Assembly: GCA_003552885.1 (NCBI GenBank)
Contig: PUPA01000093.1
Location: forward strand, 1 to 6,487
Length of the DNA stretch: 6,487 bases
Direction: 5' to 3'
DNA from: Natrialbaceae archaeon
GTDB lineage: Archaea > Halobacteriota > Halobacteria > Halobacteriales > Natrialbaceae
Positions within the stretch are counted from its first letter, which is position 1. Each line of letters starts with the position of its first letter. The notes beneath the pieces were generated by a model. That model searched no databases, was not told where the DNA came from, and saw only the letters and a list, made by a program, of their open reading frames with translations. Positions 1-5,765 of the stretch are shown piece after piece. Both the position numbers and the translations under genes were made by a program.

Positions 1-77
1 GCCAGCCTGGTCGTGACGGCGACGCCGAACCGGTCTTCGTCCCCATCGGACTCCCGAACACAGATGCTGAACGTCAC
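1..77 (-). CDS. DUF1028 family protein, N-terminal fragment (cut by window edge)
   Basis: Reading the minus strand from a GTG at 75-77 gives a peptide beginning VTFSICVRES and continuing through FGVAVTTRLA to the edge. This matches the N-terminus of DUF1028 proteins, which typically start M-T-[FY]-S-I-V-A-R-D and continue with G-[EV]-x-G-V-A-V-x-[ST]-[RK]. The family is thought to have an Ntn-hydrolase-like fold; its substrate is not settled. Two further in-frame GTG codons lie upstream (87-89 and 96-98). I choose 77 because it begins directly at the conserved TFSI motif and because a T-rich element (about 102-108) then sits about 28 nt upstream, fitting a leaderless transcript. Only about 25 residues are visible, so completeness and function cannot be judged. 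Family assignment is from motif recognition. Confidence 0.72.
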   Translation of the reverse strand, partial: MTFSICVRESDGDEDRFGVAVTTRL

Positions 78-100
78 GGCCGGAGCCACGGACGCCACGC

Positions 101-109
101 TGAAAAGTG
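101..109 (-). promoter_or_regulatory. TATA-like element of the DUF1028 gene
   Basis: The minus strand reads ACTTTTCA here, centred about 28 nt upstream of the GTG at 77. That spacing equals a TATA box placing transcription start at or next to the start codon. The match to a consensus is modest. Confidence 0.4.
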
Positions 110-146
110 CGACTGCGGACCCCCGTGGGGAGCTCGTCGTCGCCGG

Positions 147-356
147 TCAGTCCTCGGTCGTGTCGATCCCGAGGGCCGCGTTCAGCCCGCAGAAACAGGT
201 CACGGCGTTGATCCCGAGCCCGATGGCGCCGATCGCCGCGAGCGTCCCCCTCGTCCGGCGCCCCTCCCGGAGCGCGCCGATCGCCACGATCGCGAGGACG
301 ACCGCGAGGATCCCACGGACGGTGCGATCGCGGCCGCCGACGTTCTTCCCTTCCAT
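147..356 (-). CDS. YgaP-like (DUF2892) two-helix membrane protein
   Basis: A 69-residue protein with the layout of the DUF2892/YgaP transmembrane family. It opens with MEGKNVGGRDRTVR, the family's usual charged N-terminus ahead of helix 1. Two hydrophobic helices follow (about residues 14-29 and 37-52), separated by a basic loop (REGRRTR). The C-terminal motif CFCGLNAALGID (residues 54-65) corresponds to the family's cysteine-containing ending followed by LGI. In some bacteria this domain is fused to a rhodanese; here it is alone and has no rhodanese neighbour in view. An in-frame GTG at 378-380 would add eight residues, but the ATG at 354-356 is preferred: it fits the family N-terminus and has a TATA-like element 25-34 nt upstream. 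Physiological role is unknown; the C-F-C pair is the obvious candidate for redox or metal chemistry, which is inference. Confidence 0.85.
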   Translation of the reverse strand: MEGKNVGGRDRTVRGILAVVLAIVAIGALREGRRTRGTLAAIGAIGLGINAVTCFCGLNAALGIDTTED

Positions 357-380
357 ACCGGTTCGTCGAGGGCGGGCCAC

Positions 381-390
381 TTGTATCTCA
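381..390 (-). promoter_or_regulatory. TATA-like element of the DUF2892 gene
   Basis: The minus strand reads TGAGATACAA, 25-34 nt upstream of the ATG at 356. This is the expected position for a leaderless haloarchaeal promoter and it supports the downstream start. Confidence 0.5.
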
Positions 391-392
391 CC

Positions 393-406
393 CCCACGGT
401 CGTGGG
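393..406. promoter_or_regulatory. perfect 14-bp palindrome CCCACG-GT-CGTGGG, candidate operator
   Basis: Six-base arms are perfectly inverted around a 2-nt centre. It lies directly upstream of the TATA-like element of the DUF2892 gene (37-50 nt upstream of its ATG) and 34 nt beyond the stop of the NOS gene. The position suits a dimeric regulator site. A 2-nt loop is too tight for a good RNA hairpin, so a NOS terminator is less likely. Regulator unknown. Confidence 0.35.
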
Positions 407-439
407 ATCAGCCGTCCGACCCCGACCGCGTGGGTCCGA

Positions 440-1552
440 TCAGCTCCCCGCGTACGGGGACTCCTGGTAGAAGTAGTTCGGCGTCCGCACCTCGTCGTCG
501 TACGTCTCGTGGAAGACGTGGGTCGTCGCCGGCGAGACCGGCGGGACGAGCCAGCTCCAGTCGCCGGTCACCTCCCGTCCCGAGGCGGTCTCGAGGGCCT
601 CGAACTGTGCGAACTCCTCGGCAGCGGTGTGGTGGTCGACGATCCGCACGCCGGCGTCCTCGTAGGAGTGGAGGACGGCCCGGTTGAGTTCGACGAGAGC
701 CTCGTCTTTCCAGAGCGAGCGGTTCCGGGAGGTGTCGAGCCCCAGGCGTTCGGCGATCACCGGCAGCCGGTCGTATCGGTCCTCGTCGGCGAAGTTTCGC
801 GCACCGATCTCCGTGGCGACGTACCAGCCGTTGAACGGGGCGGCGGTGTACTGGATTCCGCCGATCTCGAGGCGCATGTTCGAGACGACGGGGACGGCGT
901 ACCACCGGAGGCCGAGCTCCTCGAACCAGGGGTACGTGGGGTGGTCGATCGACACCTCGGTGACGGCCGACTCCGGCACCTCGAACAGCTCCGGCTCGCG
1001 GTCGCCGGCCTGGATCACGTGTGGGAGGACGTCGAACTCGGTTCCCGCGCCCTCCCAGCCACGGGATCGACAGTAGTCCGTGATCGCGACGGAGTCGGGA
1101 TCGCCGACGACGCCCCCGTCGCGTCGGTAGCCCGCATAGCGGACGAGTTGGTAGTTGTGGATCCGCACGCGTCGTTCGTCCCGAACCCGAGGTGCGAAGA
1201 CGGTGATCGTCGGCCGGATCTCGCCCCCGTTCTCGGCGTACTCGAGGTGTTCGAGACACGCCTCGTGGACGGCCGTGGGCTCTTCGAGCCCGCGTTCGTC
1301 CCTGACGTGTAAGCTGTGCCAGAACAGCCGGCCGATACAGCGGTTGCTGTTTCGCCAGGCCATCCGCGCGCCGTGTTCGAGCTCGGCGAACGTGTGCTCG
1401 TAGTGACCCCGCTCGTCGATCTCGGTGTGAATCTCCGCCAGCCGCCCGTCGATCTCCTCCTCGCGGTCGAGCTCGGCGTAACACCGGCGGACGAACCGCT
1501 CGGCCTCCGCGCGAAGCCGGTCTGGATCGTACTCGGGGAGGGGTGCGTGCAT
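440..1552 (-). CDS. nos: nitric oxide synthase oxygenase (stand-alone, no reductase domain)
   Basis: A 370-residue protein spanning the complete oxygenase domain of NOS, close in length to bacterial NOS. NOS oxidises L-arginine via N-hydroxyarginine to citrulline and NO in the cytoplasm using a heme thiolate centre. The proximal heme motif WRNSNRCIGR is present, with Cys72 as the iron ligand and Trp66 as the residue that stacks on the heme. The substrate site motif FNGWYVATEIGARN carries Glu248, the arginine-guanidinium ligand. The C-terminal VTGDWSW and VSPATTHVFH segments (residues 328-348) form the pterin/heme-propionate side. Val223 (in PVVSNM) sits at the distal heme gate; Asn253 follows the substrate Glu by five residues. 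The animal zinc-binding CxxxxC hook and the FMN/FAD/NADPH domains are absent, so electrons must come from a separate, unseen donor. The ATG at 1550-1552 is chosen because a TATA-like element lies about 28 nt upstream; no Shine-Dalgarno is visible. It follows the aminotransferase by 82 bp on the same strand. Confidence 0.95.
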   Translation of the reverse strand: MHAPLPEYDPDRLRAEAERFVRRCYAELDREEEIDGRLAEIHTEIDERGHYEHTFAELEHGARMAWRNSNRCIGRLFWHSLHVRDERGLEEPTAVHEACLEHLEYAENGGEIRPTITVFAPRVRDERRVRIHNYQLVRYAGYRRDGGVVGDPDSVAITDYCRSRGWEGAGTEFDVLPHVIQAGDREPELFEVPESAVTEVSIDHPTYPWFEELGLRWYAVPVVSNMRLEIGGIQYTAAPFNGWYVATEIGARNFADEDRYDRLPVIAERLGLDTSRNRSLWKDEALVELNRAVLHSYEDAGVRIVDHHTAAEEFAQFEALETASGREVTGDWSWLVPPVSPATTHVFHETYDDEVRTPNYFYQESPYAGS

Positions 1553-1575
1553 CGCGGCCGACTCGGGGGTCGATC

Positions 1576-1583
1576 GTTTTACG
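1576..1583 (-). promoter_or_regulatory. TATA-like element of the NOS gene
   Basis: The minus strand reads CGTAAAAC, 24-31 nt upstream of the NOS ATG. This suggests NOS has its own leaderless promoter, although read-through from the aminotransferase gene remains possible. Confidence 0.5.
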
Positions 1584-1594
1584 GCTGTCGCCGA

Positions 1595-1611
1595 TTCCGA
1601 ACGGTCCGGAA
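1595..1611. promoter_or_regulatory. inverted repeat TTCCG-N7-CGGAA upstream of the NOS promoter
   Basis: Five-base arms are perfectly inverted around a 7-nt spacer. They lie 43-59 nt upstream of the NOS start, just beyond its TATA-like element, inside the short gap after the aminotransferase stop. This is a reasonable position for a transcription regulator site. In a GC-rich genome a 5-bp arm can arise by chance, so confidence is low. Confidence 0.25.
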
Positions 1612-1634
1612 CCGCTCGGTCGACGTCCCTCCCG

Positions 1635-3005
1635 TCACGGCGTGTCCCTCCCGCCGTCGGCCCGCACGCCCTCGAGCTCGCGATAGACCGCCTCGACGGC
1701 CCCGCGGACGGCCCGGCCGACGGTCTCTACGGCCGCCTCGTCGATGGTCAGCGGCGGAGCGAGCATGAGATGGTCCCCACGGTGGCCGTCGACCGACCCC
1801 GAGCCGGGGTACGTGTAAGCCCCACGGTCCATCGCCTCCTCGTACACCTGCCGACCGACCGACAGCGACGGGTCGAACGGCGTCTTCGTCTCCCGATCGG
1901 CGACGAACTCGATACCGATCATCGCGCCCGCACGCCGGAAGTCGCCGACCATCGGGTGGTCGACGAGCGTCTCGAGTTCGGCCGCGAGCTCCTGTCCCCG
2001 CTCCCGGCCGGTCTCGAAGACGTCCGGGCCGTACCGCTCGAGGACGTGGCAGGCGACCGCCGAGGACACCGGGTTGGCGCTGAACGTGTGACCGTGGCCG
2101 AAAGAGGCCCCCTCGTCGGCGTCGAACGCCCGCGCGATCTCCTCGCTGACCATCGTCGCGGCCAGGGGCGCGTAGCCGGCGGTGATACCTTTTCCGAGGC
2201 TCATCATGTCCGGAACGACGCCGTAGCGCTCTATGGCGAACGGCTCACCCGTCCGCCCGAAGCCGGTCATCACCTCATCGGCGATAAAGAGCACGTCGTA
2301 CTCATCACAGATACGACGGACCTCCCGGTAGTAGGCCGGATCCGGATGCGCGGCGGGGATCGACGCCCCCGAGACCGGTTCGGCGACGAACGCCGCGACG
2401 TTCTCCGGGCCGACCTGTAAGATCGTGGTCTCGAGTTCGCCCGCCGCGGCGATCGCCTGCTCCTCCGCGCTCCCCCCGTAGGGCCACCGGTAGGGATACG
2501 CCGGCGGGATGTGGGGCCACTCGTTGAGCTGTGGAGCGTAGAGCGCTCGCCGGCCGGTGTTCCCCGAGGCCGACAGCGCTCCGAGGGTAGCCCCGTGGTA
2601 GGACTGCCATCGGCCGACGATCGCGTGTTTCTCCGGGTTGCCGGTCGCGTGGTGGTACGCCCGGGCGAGCTTGAACGCCGTCTCGTTCGCCTCGCTACCG
2701 GAACCGACGAGAAACGCCGCAGAGAGCCCGTCGGGAGTTATCTCGACGAGCCGGTCGGTGAGCCGTTCGGGGGCCTCGTGGGCGAAGTGGGACGTGCTGA
2801 TGTAGGCGACCTCCGAGAGCTGTTCGGCAGCCACCTCGCCGACGCCCGACACCGAGTGGCCGAGGTTGGCGACGGCCGCACCGGCTGCGGCGTCGACCAG
2901 GCGATCACCGTCGGCGGTCACCAAGTACGCGTCGTGTGCCTCGACGACCTCCGGAAACCCCGGATCGATCCCGCCGTCCCACTTGTAAAAAAGCGTCTCC
3001 TCCAT
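1635..3005 (-). CDS. class III PLP-dependent aminotransferase
   Basis: A 456-residue full-length member of the class III (ornithine / beta-alanine / DAPA type) aminotransferases, which move an amino group, often from an omega position, to a keto acid via pyridoxal phosphate. The phosphate-binding GSGSEANE (residues 101-108) and the ring-stacking SYHG (135-138) are present. FIADEVMTGFGRTG (240-253) contains Asp243, which binds the pyridine nitrogen. The Schiff-base lysine is Lys272 in SLGKGITAGYAP. The HTFSANP segment (306-312) closes the phosphate site from the partner subunit, and the C-terminal small domain is complete. Substrate cannot be read from the sequence; the wide family includes acetylornithine, GABA, beta-alanine/omega-amino acid:pyruvate and DAPA enzymes. 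It sits 82 bp upstream of the NOS gene and is divergent from a small membrane protein. A TATA-like element 26-35 nt upstream supports the ATG at 3005 as a leaderless start. Confidence 0.93.
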   Translation of the reverse strand: MEETLFYKWDGGIDPGFPEVVEAHDAYLVTADGDRLVDAAAGAAVANLGHSVSGVGEVAAEQLSEVAYISTSHFAHEAPERLTDRLVEITPDGLSAAFLVGSGSEANETAFKLARAYHHATGNPEKHAIVGRWQSYHGATLGALSASGNTGRRALYAPQLNEWPHIPPAYPYRWPYGGSAEEQAIAAAGELETTILQVGPENVAAFVAEPVSGASIPAAHPDPAYYREVRRICDEYDVLFIADEVMTGFGRTGEPFAIERYGVVPDMMSLGKGITAGYAPLAATMVSEEIARAFDADEGASFGHGHTFSANPVSSAVACHVLERYGPDVFETGRERGQELAAELETLVDHPMVGDFRRAGAMIGIEFVADRETKTPFDPSLSVGRQVYEEAMDRGAYTYPGSGSVDGHRGDHLMLAPPLTIDEAAVETVGRAVRGAVEAVYRELEGVRADGGRDTP

Positions 3006-3030
3006 GCCGCCGTGGTTCGGAATCGGGTGG

Positions 3031-3040
3031 AATAACTCTT
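3031..3040 (-). promoter_or_regulatory. TATA-like element of the aminotransferase gene
   Basis: The minus strand reads AAGAGTTATT, 26-35 nt upstream of the ATG at 3005. The spacing indicates a leaderless transcript. Confidence 0.45.
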
Positions 3041-3046
3041 GTGTGC

Positions 3047-3067
3047 CCGTCCGGGGCGGTCCGTCCG
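3047..3067. repeat. direct repeat CCGTCCG x2 between divergent promoters
   Basis: CCGTCCG occurs at 3047-3053 and again at 3061-3067, a 14-nt period. The pair falls exactly between the minus-strand TATA element of the aminotransferase and the plus-strand TATA element of the small membrane protein. It may be a shared regulatory site; chance occurrence in GC-rich DNA is also plausible. Confidence 0.25.
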
Positions 3068-3072
3068 ATGGC

Positions 3073-3078
3073 TATACA
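3073..3078 (+). promoter_or_regulatory. TATA box of the 67-residue membrane protein gene
   Basis: The sequence TATACA lies 27-32 nt upstream of the ATG at 3105. It is one of the better TATA matches in the window and favours this ATG over the upstream one at 3039. Confidence 0.55.
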
Positions 3079-3104
3079 CGCCGGAGGCACGTGTTGGCGG
3101 TCGA

Positions 3105-3308
3105 ATGACGCCCGACGGCCCGGCGATTCCGCCAGAGAACCGCAAGTGGTTCCGCCTCGGGACGGCCGTCGCCGCCCTCTGGGCGGCGTTCGCCGTCGCT
3201 CTGCTCGTGTTACTCGAGTGGGACCCGACGATCGGGCTCGCGTTCGCCGTCTTCGGCGGGACCGCCTTCGGCGTCGGGCTCACGTTGTTCGTGCTCTACG
3301 TCTACTGA
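3105..3308 (+). CDS. small two-helix membrane protein, function unknown
   Basis: A 67-residue protein with a short polar N-terminus (MTPDGPAIPPENRKW). Two hydrophobic helices follow (about residues 16-37 and 43-65), joined by a short EWDPT turn, and the chain ends in LFVLYVY. I do not recognise a named family; it has the look of the many small, uncharacterised haloarchaeal two-helix membrane proteins. An in-frame ATG at 3039 exists, but the extension (rich in R, G and P) is not protein-like and would overlap the TATA box. The gene is divergent from the aminotransferase across 99 bp and converges on the surface-protein gene with 14 bp between stop codons. Coding is supported by its helix pattern, the promoter spacing and the absence of a competing gene. 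Confidence 0.75.
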   Translation: MTPDGPAIPPENRKWFRLGTAVAALWAAFAVALLVLLEWDPTIGLAFAVFGGTAFGVGLTLFVLYVY

Positions 3309-3322
3309 TAGACAACGGGTCC

Positions 3323-5647
3323 TCACGCCCGTGAGCCGTGGCTTCCGCGGACCTCGATAAGAGCCACGAGGACGAGTGAAACCGCGAGGAGGGCGACTGC
3401 CGCTCCGAACCCATTAGTTCGGTCCGTCGGGGCACCCTCCCCGTCGTCGTCCGTCGCTTCCCCGGCGTCCCCCTCGTCCGGCGCGTCGTCCGTCCCCTCT
3501 TCGTCCAGCGTGTCGACGGTCACGGTCGCCTCGTGGCTATCGTCCGACGTCTCGACTGCGATCGCCACGTCGCCGCCCTCGTCGAACGGCACCTCGAAGC
3601 TGAGCCGTTCGGTCACACCCGCCTCGAGCGCGACCGACTCGTCGTCGGCTCGCTCGCCGTCGACCGAGAGCACCACCTCGCCGTCACCCTCTGCCCCACC
3701 GACGTTCGCCACCGTCGCCGTCACCGTTCCGCGCTCGCCTTCCTCGATCGTCTCCGGGGCGGCCAGCTCCTCGATCGCGAACGCGGCCGGCTCCGTGACC
3801 TCGACGGTCCCGGTCTCGACGTCCTCCCCCCGATCGAGGACGTGGGTGACGGTGCCGACCGCGTCGTTGTCGTGGACGATCGTCTCGGTCGAGCCGCCCG
3901 CGTCGACGGTGAGGACCTCCTCGGCGACCAGCTCCCCGTCGACGCGGAGCTCGACGCCGTCGCGTACCTCCCGATCGAGCTCGCTGGTGAACTCGAGGTC
4001 GATCTCGTATGACTCCCCCCGCGGGACCTCCTCGGGGAGTTCGATGGATTCGAGCGTGAGGGCGTCGGGTTCGACGACGGCCAGCTCGCCGAGCGGCTCG
4101 TCCGCATCGCCGAGCGCCACGGGACCGGACCCGTCGGCGCTCCAGCGGAGCCGCTCGGTTGCGGTCTCCCCGGCGTCGAGCCGGGCGGCCGAGCGCACGA
4201 CCCGGTCGCCGTCGACGGACACCTCGACGGCCTCCGAGCCGGGGCTGCCGGCGTTCTCGTGGGTGAGTTCGACCCCGACGGGGGTTCCCTCGACGGCGGC
4301 CTCGACGTCGAGTTCGGCGTCGACGAGCTCGATCTCCGGGGGTTCGAGGACCTCCACGGTGACCGAGTCGCGTTCGCCGGCGACGGTCGCGACGAGCTCC
4401 GTCTCACCGATCGAGTTCGCCTCGAGCCGTCCGTCCACGACGTCGGCGACGGCCGCCTCGGCGTCGTAGTGGGCGACCTCCGTGGCACTGACCGTCGAGC
4501 CGTCGTCCAGGGTGAGCGCGACGGTGACGGGAACGGTCTCGCCCTCGCCGAGTGAACGCCGGGGGAGCTGCAGCTCGACGTCCTCGACCTGCCAGCGGAG
4601 GACGGGGTACTCGTCGGTCGCAGTCCAGTAGTTCTCGAAGTCGAGGCCCATGTTCTCCTCGGCGTCGGCACCGGTCATCTCCGCGGTTTCGAGTGCCTTT
4701 CCGACGTCCGGAGCTGCCGTCGAATTCACCGTCTCGGTGTCGAAGTAGCTCGCAACCGGTGGCCGCTGAACGAACGAAACGATACCGGCCCCCAGGGGAT
4801 TCGTTCCGGTTGCGTACGTGTCCGAAACGATTCCTGGACCACCTGCACCCCCGATGCCTCCCACCAACGAACCGGCGTTGTCACCTTCGGATCGTTCTAC
4901 ATCCGCCGTCGTGTAGGTCAATTTCACCTCCGAACCGCTTCGGACGCCACCCACCAACCCACCGACTATCCCGCCTCCGTGTATTTCACCGGTCGAGTAG
5001 GATTCAGTGATCGAGTGTTCCGTTCGGGAGAGCCCGACCAGTCCACCGGCCAGTTCGTCAGCGAAAACCGTCGCGTCGCTGCCCGTTCGCTCGACTGTAC
5101 CACCATCGGAAACGTGTCCGGCGAGCCCGCCGACGCGCTCCGCCCCTTCCACCCGGCCGGACGTGTAGACGTTCAGTATGTCCCCTTCGGTCCTCCCCAC
5201 TAGGATACCGACCTGATCCCCGGTGCTTCGAACCCGAGCGCCCTCGACACTCAGGTTGGATACCGTGCCATCGATTTCGCTGAACAATCCGACGTTATCT
5301 CCGGTCGTCTCGACAAATACGTTCGATATCTTGTGTCCCTGTCCGTCCAAGCTTCCGGTGAACGACGAGCCATCTTGCGAGCTCCCGATCGGCTCGAATC
5401 CGTCCCCGGCGTTCCACGCTTCGGTTCGACTCGCGTCGAGATCCGTTTCAAGCACGTAGTGGGCGTCGAGATCCCGATCTATCGCCTGTAGCTCCTCAAC
5501 GGTGGTGATGATATACGGATCGTCCGCGATCCCTTCCCCGCTCATGTTATGAGTTTCCCCTGCCGCTTCGGCGGCCGCTCCACCACAGAGGAGTCCGAAC
5601 GCACAGATCAGCAGAACGACAGTCGTAACGGACGCGCACGTTTTCAT
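3323..5647 (-). CDS. GLUG-repeat / Ig-like / CARDB cell-surface protein with C-terminal anchor
   Basis: A 774-residue, highly acidic secreted protein. Residues 1-26 form a Sec signal peptide with a hydrophobic core and a likely AAA|E cleavage; the lone Cys21 does not sit in a lipobox. Six GLUG-type repeats (about residues 119-281, period 26-30) have the pattern [VA]-G-x-[LF]-x-G followed by a beta strand, as in IgA-peptidase/adhesin-like proteins. An Ig-like (BIG2-like) segment follows (about 353-434). Three CARDB-like beta-sandwich units come next (about 438-525, 530-617, 622-712), recognisable from recurrent V-S-V-D-G-x and L-x-A-G-x-T-x strands. The acidic stalk (714-743) leads to an anchor helix (748-766) preceded by NGFG and followed by a short R/H-containing tail, resembling a PGF-CTERM sorting signal with Asn replacing Pro. 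Potential N-glycosylation sequons are N34, N131 and N308. Likely role: adhesion or envelope matrix, inferred from domains only. GC content falls sharply in the first 325 or so codons. The start at 5647 is fixed by the signal peptide. Confidence 0.9.
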   Translation of the reverse strand: MKTCASVTTVVLLICAFGLLCGGAAAEAAGETHNMSGEGIADDPYIITTVEELQAIDRDLDAHYVLETDLDASRTEAWNAGDGFEPIGSSQDGSSFTGSLDGQGHKISNVFVETTGDNVGLFSEIDGTVSNLSVEGARVRSTGDQVGILVGRTEGDILNVYTSGRVEGAERVGGLAGHVSDGGTVERTGSDATVFADELAGGLVGLSRTEHSITESYSTGEIHGGGIVGGLVGGVRSGSEVKLTYTTADVERSEGDNAGSLVGGIGGAGGPGIVSDTYATGTNPLGAGIVSFVQRPPVASYFDTETVNSTAAPDVGKALETAEMTGADAEENMGLDFENYWTATDEYPVLRWQVEDVELQLPRRSLGEGETVPVTVALTLDDGSTVSATEVAHYDAEAAVADVVDGRLEANSIGETELVATVAGERDSVTVEVLEPPEIELVDAELDVEAAVEGTPVGVELTHENAGSPGSEAVEVSVDGDRVVRSAARLDAGETATERLRWSADGSGPVALGDADEPLGELAVVEPDALTLESIELPEEVPRGESYEIDLEFTSELDREVRDGVELRVDGELVAEEVLTVDAGGSTETIVHDNDAVGTVTHVLDRGEDVETGTVEVTEPAAFAIEELAAPETIEEGERGTVTATVANVGGAEGDGEVVLSVDGERADDESVALEAGVTERLSFEVPFDEGGDVAIAVETSDDSHEATVTVDTLDEEGTDDAPDEGDAGEATDDDGEGAPTDRTNGFGAAVALLAVSLVLVALIEVRGSHGSRA
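4805..5293 (-). repeat. six tandem GLUG-type protein repeats
   Basis: Within the surface protein, repeat units begin at residues 119, 146, 172, 200, 228 and 258. Cores are VGLFSE, VGILVG, VGGLAG, AGGLVG, VGGLVG and AGSLVG, each followed by a strand such as VYTSG, SYSTG, TYTTA or TYATG. They are diverged at DNA level, so this is an old protein repeat rather than a recent duplication. Such repeats stack as a beta-solenoid-like structure in family members. Confidence 0.75.
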
Positions 5648-5699
5648 TCTCGAAGTCTCGGCCGTTGGTCTTTCACCGCGGGCTCGTACGGAGTACGGT

Positions 5700-5710
5700 A
5701 ACTTTTTACA
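5700..5710 (-). promoter_or_regulatory. TATA-like element of the surface-protein gene
   Basis: The minus strand reads TGTAAAAAGTT, 53-63 nt upstream of the ATG at 5647. If used, transcription would start near 5677 and leave a leader of about 30 nt without an obvious Shine-Dalgarno sequence. This differs from the leaderless spacing seen elsewhere in the window. Two GTACGG copies (5686-5691, 5693-5698) lie just downstream of it. Confidence 0.5.
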
Positions 5711-5765
5711 TGAGTAGCTGCGATCGTTCCTCGACTCCGTCGGAACCGACTCACAGCGGTCCGTC

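Noticed and set aside
357..380. Upstream GTG start for the DUF2892 protein
   Set aside because: It would add MARPRRTG, which the family does not carry, and it places the start codon against the TATA-like element.
13..687. Plus-strand open frame of 224 codons
   Set aside because: Its product is rich in R, S and P with no domain, and it runs antisense through the DUF1028, DUF2892 and NOS genes. It is a by-product of GC-rich codon usage.
509..1312. Plus-strand open frame of 267 codons opposite NOS
   Set aside because: Mirror of the NOS coding frame, with D/V/G/R-rich composition and no recognisable motif, while the minus strand encodes all NOS signature residues.
3309..3322. Terminator between the convergent genes
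   Set aside because: Only 14 bp separate the stops, with no hairpin or T-run; transcripts probably end inside or beyond the neighbouring gene.
3510..4469. Plus-strand 319-codon S/T-rich open frame
   Set aside because: Antisense shadow of the D/E/V-rich CARDB region: GAC/GAG/GTC codons read as serine and threonine codons on the other strand. It could imitate a mucin-like protein but has no signal peptide or promoter.
3721..4671. Minus-strand 316-codon S/R/P-rich open frame
   Set aside because: Out-of-frame reading of the surface-protein gene; low complexity, no domains.
5580..5590. Possible lipoprotein signal at Cys21 of the surface protein
   Set aside because: The residues before the cysteine are G-L-L, without the small residue at -1 that a lipobox needs; an AAA|E signal-peptidase site follows instead.
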